Shown here: piece by piece, positions 18,389 through 27,867 of the stretch | How the letters are laid out: each line of letters starts with the position of its first letter | Position numbering within the stretch: the stretch's first letter is position 1 | NCBI GenBank assembly: GCA_944380515.1 | Contig: CALWHT010000053.1 | Coordinates: 1-64,000, forward strand | DNA: 64,000 nucleotides | Source: an uncultured Roseburia sp. | GTDB lineage: Bacteria > Bacillota > Clostridia > Lachnospirales > Lachnospiraceae | Reading direction: 5' to 3' | Made by a program: the position numbers and the translations under genes | The notes under the pieces: generated by a model | Databases searched by the model: none | Seen by the model: the letters and a program-made list of their open reading frames with translations, nothing else | Told to the model about the DNA's origin: nothing

Positions 18389-19627
18389 ATGTGTACACTG
18401 GAAGATATTCAGGCAGTCGATATGGAAGTGGCGAAAGCCATTACCGATGAATTTGAGAGACAAAACAGCCACATCGAGCTGATTGCGTCGGAAAACTGGG
18501 TAAGCCCGGCGGTCATGTCTGCGATGGGCAGCGTTTTGACGAATAAATATGCGGAGGGCTATCCGGGAAAGAGATATTACGGCGGCTGCGAGTGCGTGGA
18601 TGTTGTGGAGGATCTGGCAAGGGAACGCGCAAAGGAATTGTTTGGCTGTGAGTATGCCAATGTGCAGCCGCACTCCGGGGCGCAGGCAAATATGGCGGTG
18701 CAGTTTGCCATCTTAAAGCCGGGCGATACCGTGATGGGCATGAACTTAGACCACGGCGGACACCTCACACACGGAAGCCCGGTGAATTTTTCCGGCTCGT
18801 ATTTTCATATCGTGCCCTACGGAGTAAACGACGAGGGCTTTATTGATTATGATAAGGTACAGGAAATCGCGATGGAGTGTAAACCCAAAATGATTATTGC
18901 GGGTGCCAGCGCCTACGCAAGGACGATTGATTTTAAGCGCTTCCGTGAGATTGCGGATGCCTGCGGCGCCGTTTTGATGGTGGATATGGCTCATATTGCA
19001 GGCCTTGTGGCGGCGGGGATTCATCCAAGCCCCATTCCCTATGCGCATGTGACGACGACGACCACGCACAAGACGCTGCGCGGGCCAAGAGGCGGCATGA
19101 TTTTATCCAGCCAGGAGATGGCGGACAAATATAATTTCAATAAGGCCGTATTCCCGGGAATTCAGGGAGGACCGCTGATGCATGTGATCGCGGCGAAGGC
19201 GGTATGCTTTAAAGAAGCGCTTCAGCCGGAATTTAAGCAGTATCAGCAGAATGTTGCAGATAATGCCAAGGCACTCTGCAAAGGTCTGATGGACCGTGGA
19301 ATTAAAATTGTTTCCGGCGGCACGGATAATCATCTGATGCTTGTGGATCTGACCAATTATGACCAGACCGGAAAGGCTGTTGAAAAGCTGCTTGATTCCG
19401 TCAATATTACCTGCAATAAGAATACGATTCCGAATGATCCGAAGTCACCGTTTGTGACCAGCGGCGTGCGCCTGGGAACTCCGGCAGTAACCTCCCGCGG
19501 ACTCAATACCGCGGATATGGATTTGATCGCGGAGGCAATTGCCATGATGATTAAGGAAGGCGAGCCGGCGGCAGAGCGGGCAAGGGCAATTGTAAAATCC
19601 CTGACTGAAAAATATCCGTTAAAATAG
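18389..19627 (+). CDS. glyA: Serine hydroxymethyltransferase
   Basis: 412 residues, standard length. PLP-dependent fold type I enzyme; the PLP lysine is in [16 protein letters not shown] near residue 229. Substrate segments [31 protein letters not shown] and [16 protein letters not shown] are conserved. It converts serine and tetrahydrofolate to glycine and 5,10-methylene-THF in the cytoplasm, feeding one-carbon metabolism. GGGAGGGAG lies about 11 bases before the ATG. It stands as its own unit with a promoter and a terminator-like hairpin. Confidence 0.97.
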   Translation: MCTLEDIQAVDMEVAKAITDEFERQNSHIELIASENWVSPAVMSAMGSVLTNKYAEGYPGKRYYGGCECVDVVEDLARERAKELFGCEYANVQPHSGAQANMAVQFAILKPGDTVMGMNLDHGGHLTHGSPVNFSGSYFHIVPYGVNDEGFIDYDKVQEIAMECKPKMIIAGASAYARTIDFKRFREIADACGAVLMVDMAHIAGLVAAGIHPSPIPYAHVTTTTTHKTLRGPRGGMILSSQEMADKYNFNKAVFPGIQGGPLMHVIAAKAVCFKEALQPEFKQYQQNVADNAKALCKGLMDRGIKIVSGGTDNHLMLVDLTNYDQTGKAVEKLLDSVNITCNKNTIPNDPKSPFVTSGVRLGTPAVTSRGLNTADMDLIAEAIAMMIKEGEPAAERARAIVKSLTEKYPLK

Positions 19628-19633
19628 CGGAAA

Positions 19634-19664
19634 CTGCCGGAAATATTTCCGGCGGCAGATTTTA
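19634..19664 (+). terminator. Terminator-like hairpin after glyA
   Basis: CTGCCGGAAAT (19634-19644) pairs with ATTTCCGG plus GGCAG (19645-19658) with a small bulge, then a T/A-rich tail. Confidence 0.6.
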
Positions 19665-19711
19665 AATTTAAATAAAAATTAAGAATAAAATCTGTTATAT
19701 TACCGATAAAG

Positions 19712-19758
19712 ATGATAGAATGAAAACGATAGTATGTTTATCCATTCTATCATTTTTT
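19712..19758 (+). promoter_or_regulatory. Leader hairpin with T run before the ABC efflux operon
   Basis: Perfect 11-base arms 19712-19722 and 19743-19753, followed by T at 19753-19758, end 27 bases before the first gene of the operon. It has the form of an intrinsic terminator and could be an attenuator or the true end of the glyA transcript. Confidence 0.55.
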
Positions 19759-19785
19759 ATTGATATGAGCATGAGAGAGGGAATT

Positions 19786-21153
19786 ATGAAAAAGAAAAAA
19801 GTAATTGCTTTGATAGGGACACTGATTGTTGTTGGAGCGCTTGGGGGAGCGGGCTATTATTACCGCAGCGAGCTTATGGAGCTGCTCCCCTTTTTCCAGA
19901 CCGCGAGGTCGGACGATAAGGTTTACGTGGAAAAGCTCTCCCGGGTTATGAATACATATACGGGAGTTTCCAATCGCTATAACGGAGTTGTGGAGTCGCA
20001 GGACAGCTACGAGGTAAACGTGGATTCCTCCCGTACCATTGACGAGATACTGGTGCAGGTAGGCGATACGGTGGAGGAAGGACAGGCTCTGCTTACGTAT
20101 GACGCGAGCGACATTGAAATGCAGATTAAGCAGGCCAATCTGGAGCTGGAGAGCATTAACAACGAAATCGACAATTATAATAAGCAGATTGCCACGCTCA
20201 ACGAGGCGCTTGGCAAGACCACCGACGAGGATGAAAAGTTTTCCCTTACGACGGATATTCAGTCTCTGGAAAATTCCATTGAGCAGAGCAAAATTGATTT
20301 GGAAAGCAAAAATCTTGAGATTTCCAAGTACAGGGAGCAGGTGGAGGATTCTACGTTAGTCAGCAAGCAGGCGGGTGTTGTCAAGGAAATCAATGAGAGC
20401 GGTACGGATGCCAACGGGAATACCGCGCCCTTTATGACAATCATGCAGACTGGGGAATACCGTGTTAAGGGAAGCATTGACGAGCAGAATGTCTGGATGC
20501 TGACAGAGGGACAGGAGGTGCTGATCCGTTCAAGGGTCGATGAGGCAAAGACCTGGAGCGGTACGATTTCCAAAATTGACACGGAAAACATACAGCAGGA
20601 CGATGAATATGCGAGCAGCTATGACAGCGGAACGGTTTCCGCGACAAAATATCCGTTTTATATTGCGCTTGATTCGGCGGAAGGCCTGCTGCTGGGACAG
20701 CATGTCTATATAGAGATGAACGAGGGACAGGAAGAAGTAAAGGAGGGAATCTGGCTTTACGCCGATTATGTCGTGCAGGACGATACCGGAGCTTATGTAT
20801 GGGCGGCGAACGATAAGAACCGTCTGGAAAAACGGTATATAGAGCTCGGAGAGTATGATGAAGCTTTGGGCGAATATGAGATTCTTTCGGGCCTCTCGGA
20901 GGATGATTATATCACTTGGCCGATGACGGGGTTGTATGAAGGAGTTACGGCGGTTACGGACGCGAGTGAGGTTGACTATTCGTCTCCGCTTTACAATCAG
21001 GAAAGTACCGAGATGATGGACGAGGGCTTTGAGGAGATTTATGTAGGGACGGAGAGACCGGAAATTCCGGAGGGTGCCGAATTGCTATATGATGTAGAAG
21101 ATACAGAGTCCTTTGATGCCGAAGCGGTATTTGATACGGAGGTAGCGGAATGA
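19786..21153 (+). CDS. HlyD/MacA-type membrane fusion (adaptor) protein, first of two
   Basis: 455 residues from ATG 19786 with GAGAGGG upstream; an earlier in-frame ATG at 19720 lies in the leader hairpin. One N-terminal membrane helix (about 6-25), a lipoyl half (VNVDSSRTIDEILVQVGDTV), a long coiled coil (about 108-185), the second lipoyl half (STLVSKQAGVVKEINESG) and beta-barrel domains; acidic C-terminal tail. It should link the extracellular side of a MacB-type transporter. The stop overlaps the ATPase start by 4 bases (ATGA). Confidence 0.88.
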   Translation: MKKKKVIALIGTLIVVGALGGAGYYYRSELMELLPFFQTARSDDKVYVEKLSRVMNTYTGVSNRYNGVVESQDSYEVNVDSSRTIDEILVQVGDTVEEGQALLTYDASDIEMQIKQANLELESINNEIDNYNKQIATLNEALGKTTDEDEKFSLTTDIQSLENSIEQSKIDLESKNLEISKYREQVEDSTLVSKQAGVVKEINESGTDANGNTAPFMTIMQTGEYRVKGSIDEQNVWMLTEGQEVLIRSRVDEAKTWSGTISKIDTENIQQDDEYASSYDSGTVSATKYPFYIALDSAEGLLLGQHVYIEMNEGQEEVKEGIWLYADYVVQDDTGAYVWAANDKNRLEKRYIELGEYDEALGEYEILSGLSEDDYITWPMTGLYEGVTAVTDASEVDYSSPLYNQESTEMMDEGFEEIYVGTERPEIPEGAELLYDVEDTESFDAEAVFDTEVAE

Positions 21154-21839
21154 TACTGAATCTGCAGAATGTGTTTAAGGACTATCAGCAGGATAAATTG
21201 GTGGTGCCGGTGCTAAAGGATATCTGTCTGACGGTAGAGGAGGGGGAATATGTCGCGATCATGGGACCCTCCGGCTCGGGAAAAACAACGCTTATGAACA
21301 TCATCGGCTGTCTGGACCGGCCGACCAGCGGCACCTATGAGCTTGCCGGCGAGAATGTGTTAAAGCTTAAGGACCGGGAACTGTCGGATTTGCGGCTAAG
21401 GAGTATCGGCTTTGTATTTCAGAGCTTTCATCTGATGCCAAGGGAGAGCGCGGCAGAAAATGTATCTCTTCCGCTCAGCTATGCGGGAGTCAGAAAAAAG
21501 GAGCGCAGGGAGCGCGCGATTGGCGCGCTCGAGCGCGTCGGTCTGGGTGACAGGGTGGATTTTAAGCCTACGCAGTTATCCGGAGGACAAAAGCAGAGGG
21601 TGGCGATTGCGCGGGCCATGGTGAATAATCCGAAAATTCTGCTGGCGGACGAGCCCACCGGAGCGCTGGATTCCAAATCCGGGCAGCAGATTATGGAGCT
21701 GTTCCAGAAGCTGAACGATGAGGGCGTCACGGTTGTCATGATCACCCATGACCCGAAAATCGCCGCGAATGCAAAGCGCATGGTAAGAATCATTGACGGG
21801 GAGATTTTTGAGGGCGGCGAAAAGGAGGATGCGTCATGA
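21150..21839 (+). CDS. ABC transporter ATP-binding protein (MacB/LolD type)
   Basis: 229 residues. Walker A GPSGSGKTT near 40, Q-loop FVFQSFHLMPRESAAENV, signature [14 protein letters not shown] near 142, Walker B LLADEPTGALD near 165 and H-loop VVMITHDP. The class exports antimicrobials or peptides, or extracts lipoproteins. It is coupled to both neighbouring adaptor genes by 4-base overlaps, and with the permease at 23895 forms the transporter. Confidence 0.95.
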   Translation: MILNLQNVFKDYQQDKLVVPVLKDICLTVEEGEYVAIMGPSGSGKTTLMNIIGCLDRPTSGTYELAGENVLKLKDRELSDLRLRSIGFVFQSFHLMPRESAAENVSLPLSYAGVRKKERRERAIGALERVGLGDRVDFKPTQLSGGQKQRVAIARAMVNNPKILLADEPTGALDSKSGQQIMELFQKLNDEGVTVVMITHDPKIAANAKRMVRIIDGEIFEGGEKEDAS

Positions 21840-23884
21840 AGTTAAAGAAAGTAATCGCGGTGATTGTCACCCTTACTGTTGTTTTCGGCGCAGTCGGCGG
21901 AGGTATTTACGGCTATAAATATTATCAGAACAAAAATCTTGTGGCCGAGGTACAGCCGGTTTCCAATATCAACTGGGGATATTGGGGAGATTCAGAGACA
22001 AGCTACGGCATGGTTACGAACGATTCCTCGCAGGAGGTCTATCTGGAGGATTCCGGCAAGCTTGAGGAGGTCTATGTAGAGGCCGGGGCGGAGGTAAAGA
22101 CCGGGGATCCCCTGATAAAATACGATACCTCGGAAATCGAGATAGATATTAAGCGCAAAAAGCTGGAAATCGGCAACAAAGAGAATGAAATCGCAAAGGA
22201 TACACGCGCCCTTGAGGTGTTAAAACAGACAAAGCCTGTGGATAAGACGCGGCCCGAGATAGATATTTCCGGTTTCCGCGAACAGGAGCTTGCAGAGCTT
22301 GAGGCACAGGAGGAATATATTGAAACCCTGCCCGAAAAGGACGAGAAGGACGACAGGATTTTTAATTATGTGACCGAGGATTCCGTTCCCTATAATGCCG
22401 ATACGGCGGACGGCTCGGCGGAAAATCCGTATATTTATTACTGCAATAAGGATGTATATGCCTACGGGAGCTTTTTTAATTCCATCAGACCTCAGGAAAA
22501 AAAGGACGGCACCTATACCGAGGGAAAGCATGTTGTCTTTATTATCTGTAAAAAGAACAGCAATGGAAAAATGGTAATGGAAACCGTGAATGATACGGAG
22601 ACACCGACGGAAACAGAGACGCCGACAGAAACACCGACGGAAACAGAAACACCGACAGAAACACCGACGGAAACGGAGACACCGACAGAAACACCAACGG
22701 AAACGGAGACGCCGACAGAAACCCCGACGGAATCGGAAACGCCGACAGAAACCCCGACGGAAACGCCGACGGAATCGGAGACTCCGGGAGATACGGAGGG
22801 TACGGAAAACACAGAGACTCCGGGAGGTACGGAGAGTACGGAGAATACACAGAACCCGGGAGATACCCAGAGCACGGAACAGGACGGAGAGGTTGCTTTT
22901 GAATCGGGCTATGGCAGTGTTTCCGTAAGGGTAAGCAATGAGGTTCATGCGGCAGCGGCGAAGAAGAACAATGCAAAAACAAAGGTTCCGGTGCCGGATG
23001 ACAGCATTACGCCCAACACGAAAGAATATGACGGCAACAGCCTGCCGACCGTCTATGACGACAGCCGTATGTGGTATATATTCAGCGGAGAAGAGGTCGG
23101 AGATACCTTGCAGGACCTGCTGGATGACATTGAGGAGGAGCAGGACTGGGAGGAGCCGGAGGGCTATACGGCGGAAGAACTTGCCGAGGCAATTTACGAG
23201 AAGGAAACAGAATTGAAAAAGCTCGATATCGAGAAGCGAACCCTGGATTTGCAGTTAGAGTCGCTTGAGGACAGTGCGTCGGATGGAATTGTTTATGCCA
23301 GGATTGACGGAGTGGTGAAGTCAGTCGGGGATGCGGAGGCACAGGAGGAAGGCGAGCCGTTTGTGGTGGTGACCGGAGACGAGGGACTTTATGTGAGCGG
23401 AACCATCAGTGAGCTTTTGCTCGACGAGGTTCAGCCGGGAACCGTGGTTACGGCAAATTCCTGGGAAACGGGAATGACGTTTCAGGCTACCGTGACGGAG
23501 ATTTCCGATTATCCCGTGACCGGCAATTCCTGGGGAGAGGGAAATCCGAATGTTTCCTATTATCAGTACACGGCTTATATCGAGGACAGCTCGGCATTGA
23601 AGAACGGGGAGTACGTGGATTTGTCCATTCAGACGAATCAGTCCGAGACCGGGGGACTTTACATCGATAAAGCGTATGTAAGGGAGGAGGACGGCAAGTC
23701 CTATGTGATGATCGCGGACGAGAATGACCGGCTCAAAAAGCAGTATATTGTGACCGGGAAAACGGTTTACGGTTCTGCGATTGAGGTGAAATCCGGTTTG
23801 TCCGACAGCGATTTGATTGCGTTCCCTTACGGCAAGACTGCTGTCGAGGGCGCGGCGGTAACGGAAGAAGCCGTCATGTATTAA
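21836..23884 (+). CDS. Second HlyD-type adaptor with Thr-Pro-Glu repeat insertion
   Basis: 682 residues. N-terminal helix, lipoyl half (SGKLEEVYVEAGAEVKTGDP), first coiled-coil helix (about 105-135), then an insertion of about 290 residues containing a folded-looking part, a repeated TPTETE stretch (about 256-320) and more low-complexity sequence, before the returning helix (YEKETELKKLDIEKRTLDLQ, about 458-478) and second lipoyl half DGIVYARIDGVVKSVGDAEA. The insertion sits where the adaptor hairpin tip should be and could span the cell wall or present a binding module. It is translationally coupled to the ATPase gene. Confidence 0.85.
   Translation: MKLKKVIAVIVTLTVVFGAVGGGIYGYKYYQNKNLVAEVQPVSNINWGYWGDSETSYGMVTNDSSQEVYLEDSGKLEEVYVEAGAEVKTGDPLIKYDTSEIEIDIKRKKLEIGNKENEIAKDTRALEVLKQTKPVDKTRPEIDISGFREQELAELEAQEEYIETLPEKDEKDDRIFNYVTEDSVPYNADTADGSAENPYIYYCNKDVYAYGSFFNSIRPQEKKDGTYTEGKHVVFIICKKNSNGKMVMETVNDTETPTETETPTETPTETETPTETPTETETPTETPTETETPTETPTESETPTETPTETPTESETPGDTEGTENTETPGGTESTENTQNPGDTQSTEQDGEVAFESGYGSVSVRVSNEVHAAAAKKNNAKTKVPVPDDSITPNTKEYDGNSLPTVYDDSRMWYIFSGEEVGDTLQDLLDDIEEEQDWEEPEGYTAEELAEAIYEKETELKKLDIEKRTLDLQLESLEDSASDGIVYARIDGVVKSVGDAEAQEEGEPFVVVTGDEGLYVSGTISELLLDEVQPGTVVTANSWETGMTFQATVTEISDYPVTGNSWGEGNPNVSYYQYTAYIEDSSALKNGEYVDLSIQTNQSETGGLYIDKAYVREEDGKSYVMIADENDRLKKQYIVTGKTVYGSAIEVKSGLSDSDLIAFPYGKTAVEGAAVTEEAVMY
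22601..22796 (+). repeat. Tandem coding repeat encoding TPTETE/TPTE units
   Basis: In-frame repeats with a basic unit of ACNCCGACGGAAAC-type 12-18 base modules, grouping into about 30-base blocks. They encode alternating Thr-Pro-Thr-Glu with occasional Ser, within the second adaptor. Followed by degenerate TPG/TEN units to about 22884. Confidence 0.9.
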
Positions 23885-23894
23885 TCAGGGAGAA

Positions 23895-25160
23895 ATGAGG
23901 AACAATATGTTTGAAAATATAAGATTATCTTTTCAGGGAATCTGGTCCCATAAGATGCGTTCCTTTCTGACCATGCTTGGAATTATCATCGGTATTGCAG
24001 CGATTATTGCTATTGTATCCACCATCAAGGGTACCAACGAGCAGATAAAGGAAAACCTGATTGGCTCCGGTGACAATACCGTGGAGGTTTCGCTTTATCA
24101 GGGGGAATGGGAATACGAGATGGAATACAACGGGGTTCCCGACGGCGTGCCCTTAGTGGCGGAGGAGGTTCTCGATGAGATTGCCGATATTCCTCATGTA
24201 CAGAGTGTTTCAAGCTATGTCAGCAGACAGGATTACGGCGGCGTCTATCATTTGAATACGGCTTTTTCCGGCGGCTATGTCCGGGGAATTGACGAAAACT
24301 ATTTTACTACCTGTAATTATATTATGAAAGAAGGCCGGGGCTTTACGGAGGACGATTTCCTGAATTACCGGAAGGTGGCTGTTTTGGATGAGGATTCGGC
24401 GGAAGCTCTCTTTCAGGGGGAGTCCGCGGTCGGAAGTACCATTGAAATCCAGCAGGAGCCGTACACAATCATCGGAATCGTGACGAAGTCAAAGGTATTC
24501 GAACCGGTCATCAATTCGATTGACGATTATTATACTTATGCGCAGGATACGGCGGGTTCCATTTATGTGCCGAATACAACCTGGCCGATTATTTACCAGT
24601 ACGATGAGCCGCAGAATGTGGTTATCCGGGTGGACAGCACGGACAATATGACCGCCGCGGGAAAGGCCTGTGCGGATATCCTCAACAATTACCTGTCGCC
24701 GAAGGACGAAACGATTGAGTATAAGGCGAAGGATTTGCTGGAGCAGGCGCAGCAGATTCAGGAGCTGAGCAGCTCCACGAACACAATGCTGATCTGGATT
24801 GCCGGAATTTCCCTGATTGTCGGCGGTATCGGCGTTATGAATATTATGCTGGTTTCCGTGACCGAGCGGACACAGGAGATTGGCTTAAAGAAGGCAATCG
24901 GCGCGCGGAAATCAAAAATCCTGAGCCAGTTTTTGACGGAGGCCGCCGTGCTTACCAGCCTGGGAGGGCTGCTCGGCGTGGTGGTCGGCATCATCCTGGC
25001 AGAGGTCATTTCCTATGTTACGACAATGCCCGTGGCAATCAGCGTCCCGGCGGCAATCGGATCGGTTGTCTTTTCCATGGTCATCGGAATTGTGTTTGGC
25101 GTGTTCCCTTCCTATAAGGCGGCGAACTTAAATCCGATTGATGCGCTGCGGCATGAATAA
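23895..25160 (+). CDS. MacB-like ABC transporter permease
   Basis: 421 residues. First helix after RSFLTMLGIIIGIAAIIAIVS, a large extracellular MacB_PCD domain (about 45-285) and a C-terminal FtsX-type three-helix region (about 295-421) with GGIGVMNIMLVSVTERTQEI and LKKAIGARKSKIL, ending NPIDALRHE. It moves no solute through itself in known MacB systems but transmits ATPase motion to extracellular domains. It is last in the four-gene operon, 10 bases after the second adaptor. The start could also be ATG 23907. Confidence 0.93.
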   Translation: MRNNMFENIRLSFQGIWSHKMRSFLTMLGIIIGIAAIIAIVSTIKGTNEQIKENLIGSGDNTVEVSLYQGEWEYEMEYNGVPDGVPLVAEEVLDEIADIPHVQSVSSYVSRQDYGGVYHLNTAFSGGYVRGIDENYFTTCNYIMKEGRGFTEDDFLNYRKVAVLDEDSAEALFQGESAVGSTIEIQQEPYTIIGIVTKSKVFEPVINSIDDYYTYAQDTAGSIYVPNTTWPIIYQYDEPQNVVIRVDSTDNMTAAGKACADILNNYLSPKDETIEYKAKDLLEQAQQIQELSSSTNTMLIWIAGISLIVGGIGVMNIMLVSVTERTQEIGLKKAIGARKSKILSQFLTEAAVLTSLGGLLGVVVGIILAEVISYVTTMPVAISVPAAIGSVVFSMVIGIVFGVFPSYKAANLNPIDALRHE

Positions 25161-25180
25161 AGACCGGGAAAGGAAGTCAA

Positions 25181-26383
25181 ATGAAGAAAATTGTGATGTT
25201 CCGCGGCGGAGTGGAGACGCTTGCGTTCTTTTCGGAGGAAATGGCGCGGGAATTTCAGGAAATGGGCTATGCGGTGTTTTTTTATGACCTGAAGAATGAG
25301 ACTGAAAGCGCCAGAAAGCTGAAAAAGTTCATAAAGCCCGGGGAAACCGTGATGCTTACGTTTAATTTTCAGGGACTGGAGCAGGAGCCCGGGGTTTATG
25401 GGGAAAGGGACGGATATATCTGGGATGCTTACGGGATTCCGTGCTATAACATTGCGGCGGACCACCCTTATTTTTATGATAACCGTCTGCGGGGACTTCC
25501 GCAGAAATATCGCCATATCAGCATCGACCGTTTGCAGGAGCGGTATTTTCAGGAATACTATCCCGAATATCAGAGTGCGGGGTTTTTGCCGCTGGCAGGT
25601 ACCGTGCTGAGGGAGCCGGCACAGAGAAGGGGAACCGCTGTGGTTATGACCGGAAATTATACGCCTCCCTCCTTTTTTGAGCAGCATATCAACTGGATCA
25701 ACGATGAATATGCCGCGTTTTACCGGGGAATTATCGATGAGCTGATCGAAAAGCCCTATCAGACGGTGGAGGAGGTCGCGAAGCGCCACTGCGAGCGGGA
25801 GATGGGCGAGGTTTCGCGGGAGGATTTGCGGCTGGTGCTGCATAAAATGATTTTTATTGATTTATATGTGCGCAATTACTGGCGTGGCAGGGTCATCAAA
25901 ACGCTTGCCGAGGCGGGAATTCCGGTGGGGGTGATCGGTAAGGGCTGGGAGGAGCTTGACTGCGGCGCACCCGAAAACCTTGTTATCCATCCGCAGACGG
26001 ATTCTAAGAATTGCCTCAGATACCTTGCGCGGGCAAAGATTTCCGTAAATGTGATGCCGTGGTTTAAGGACGGCGCCCATGACAGGGTATTTAACTCTGT
26101 TTTAAACGGTGCGGTCTGCGTTTCCGATACCAGCCGGTATCTCTGCGAGGAACTGCACGAGGGGGAGGGCGTCTGCTACTACGATCTGGAACATTTGCCC
26201 GTACTTTGCGGTAAGGTGAAGGATTTACTGCAAAATGAAACACTGCTGCAGGAAATCGCGGCAAGGGGAAGAGAAAAGGTGTTAAAATTACATACCTGGA
26301 AGCAGAGGGCGCGGACGCTGGCGGAGTGGTTCGAAAAGGAAGAACGGGGCGTTTTCTGTGCGCTTGCATTGCGGCAGGATTAA
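25181..26383 (+). CDS. CgeB/YkvP-like glycosyltransferase
   Basis: 400 residues. The N-terminal half begins KKIVMFRGGVETLAFFSEEMAR. The C-terminal half (about 245-390) has GVIGKGWEELDCG, HPQTDSKNCLRYLARAKISV, then HDRVFNSVLNGAVCVSD and a closing helix, the pattern of GT-B glycosyltransferases of the CgeB/DUF3880 type (Glyco_trans_1_2). The acceptor is unknown; relatives act on spore surface or flagellar glycans. GGAAAGGAAG precedes the ATG. It follows the permease by 20 bases, so it may be in the ABC operon. Confidence 0.75.
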   Translation: MKKIVMFRGGVETLAFFSEEMAREFQEMGYAVFFYDLKNETESARKLKKFIKPGETVMLTFNFQGLEQEPGVYGERDGYIWDAYGIPCYNIAADHPYFYDNRLRGLPQKYRHISIDRLQERYFQEYYPEYQSAGFLPLAGTVLREPAQRRGTAVVMTGNYTPPSFFEQHINWINDEYAAFYRGIIDELIEKPYQTVEEVAKRHCEREMGEVSREDLRLVLHKMIFIDLYVRNYWRGRVIKTLAEAGIPVGVIGKGWEELDCGAPENLVIHPQTDSKNCLRYLARAKISVNVMPWFKDGAHDRVFNSVLNGAVCVSDTSRYLCEELHEGEGVCYYDLEHLPVLCGKVKDLLQNETLLQEIAARGREKVLKLHTWKQRARTLAEWFEKEERGVFCALALRQD

Positions 26384-26392
26384 GTGTATAAT
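26364..26392 (+). promoter_or_regulatory. serS promoter inside the end of the glycosyltransferase gene
   Basis: TTGCAT 26364-26369, 17-base spacer, perfect TATAAT 26387-26392. The leader contains a strong hairpin (about 26409-26443). No T-box consensus is visible. Confidence 0.7.
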
Positions 26393-26483
26393 AACGGAAG
26401 TTTTTGGGACTGCAGGCAAAAACGCCGTGGCTGCCTGCGCAGTTAATCAGACTACAGCGGGAAACCGCAGAAAGAGGAGAACG

Positions 26484-27773
26484 ATGATTGATTTAAAATT
26501 CTTAAGGGAAAATCCTGAAGTGGTAAAGCAGAACATTAAAAATAAGTTCCAGGACCACAAGCTTCCGTTAGTGGACGAGGTCATTGCGCTTGACGCGGAG
26601 GCAAGGGCTGCGCAGCAGGAGGCAGACGGACTGCGTGCGGACAGAAACAGGCTTTCCAAGGAAATCGGAAAGCTGATGGGACAGGGTAAAAAGGAGGAAG
26701 CCGAAGCGGTAAAAGCGCAGGTGAGCGCCAATGCAGCCCGCCTTGCGGAATTGGAGGAAAAGGAAAGGGAGCTTCAGGAGAAGGTCACGAAAATTATGAT
26801 GACGATCCCGAATATCATCGACCCCTCCGTTCCGATTGGAAAGGATGACAGCTGCAATGTCGAAATTGAAAAGTTCGGCGAGCCGGTGGTACCTGATTTT
26901 GAGATTCCGTACCATACCGATATTATGGAGCGCTTCAACGGCATTGATTTGGATGCCGCGGGAAAGGTAGCGGGAAATGGCTTCTACTATCTGATGGGAG
27001 ATATCGCAAGACTGCATTCGTCCGTGATTTCCTATGCGAGAGATTTTATGATTGACCGCGGCTTTACCTATGTGGTTCCGCCGTTTATGATTCGCAGCAA
27101 CGTTGTGACCGGTGTTATGAGCTTTGACGAGATGGACGCCATGATGTATAAAATTGAGGGCGAGGATTTATACCTGATCGGAACCTCGGAGCATTCCATG
27201 ATTGGAAAGTTCATTGATACCATCAACGAGGAGGAGAAGCTTCCCTATACGCTGACGTCTTATTCCCCATGCTTCCGCAAGGAAAAGGGAGCGCACGGCA
27301 TCGAGGAGCGCGGCGTATACCGTATTCATCAGTTTGAGAAGCAGGAAATGATAGTGGTGTGCAGACCGGAGGAATCCATGCAGTGGTATGATAAGCTCTG
27401 GCAGAATACCGTTGATTTGTTCCGCAGCCTTGACATTCCGGTGCGTACGCTCGAGTGCTGCTCCGGCGACCTTGCTGATCTGAAGGTGAAATCCTGCGAC
27501 GTGGAGGCGTGGTCTCCGAGGCAGAAGAAATATTTCGAGGTTGGAAGCTGTTCCAACTTAGGTGACGCGCAGGCGAGACGCCTGAAAATCCGCGTGAAAG
27601 GTAAAAACGGCAATAAGTATTTCGCACATACGTTAAACAATACGGTGGTTGCTCCGCCGAGAATGCTGATTGCGTTTTTGGAGAATAATTTAAATGAGGA
27701 CGGAAGCGTGAATATTCCGAAGGCGCTGCAGCCTTACATGGGCGGTAAGGAACGGCTGGTGCCGGTGAAGTAG
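26484..27773 (+). CDS. serS: Seryl-tRNA synthetase
   Basis: 429 residues from ATG 26484 with AGAGGAGA upstream; the frame is open further 5' without a plausible start. An N-terminal helical hairpin arm (about 1-105, rich in Glu/Lys/Ala) that grips tRNA-Ser, then a class II core with YLIGTSEHSMIG, motif 2 FRKEKGAHGIEERGVYR and motif 3 VGSCSNLGDAQARRL. It charges tRNA-Ser (and tRNA-Sec where present). Single gene with its own promoter and terminator. Confidence 0.96.
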   Translation: MIDLKFLRENPEVVKQNIKNKFQDHKLPLVDEVIALDAEARAAQQEADGLRADRNRLSKEIGKLMGQGKKEEAEAVKAQVSANAARLAELEEKERELQEKVTKIMMTIPNIIDPSVPIGKDDSCNVEIEKFGEPVVPDFEIPYHTDIMERFNGIDLDAAGKVAGNGFYYLMGDIARLHSSVISYARDFMIDRGFTYVVPPFMIRSNVVTGVMSFDEMDAMMYKIEGEDLYLIGTSEHSMIGKFIDTINEEEKLPYTLTSYSPCFRKEKGAHGIEERGVYRIHQFEKQEMIVVCRPEESMQWYDKLWQNTVDLFRSLDIPVRTLECCSGDLADLKVKSCDVEAWSPRQKKYFEVGSCSNLGDAQARRLKIRVKGKNGNKYFAHTLNNTVVAPPRMLIAFLENNLNEDGSVNIPKALQPYMGGKERLVPVK

Positions 27774-27806
27774 GCGAAAGGAAATTCCCATATTCCGGCA
27801 AAAAAT

Positions 27807-27839
27807 TCCGGCAATGACAGAAGCATTGCCGGATTTTTT
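27807..27839. terminator. Terminator between serS and the cyclophilin gene
   Basis: Perfect 10-base arms 27807-27816 and 27824-27833 followed by six T; AAAAA precedes the left arm, so it can serve both convergent genes. Confidence 0.85.
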
Positions 27840-27867
27840 CGGTGCGCCCTGCGGCGTATAATTCGTA

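Noticed and set aside
22601..22884. Repeat array considered as CRISPR
   Set aside because: Units are contiguous, in frame and coding, without unique spacers or cas genes.
22220..22948. Arg/Phe-rich and Val-Gly-Ser-rich open frames on the minus strand
   Set aside because: They are the reverse reading of the Thr-Pro-Glu repeat; repeats keep all frames open artificially.
26393..26483. T-box riboswitch in the serS leader
   Set aside because: There is a hairpin but no AGGGTGGNACCGCG-type antiterminator box and no specifier loop pattern that I can see.
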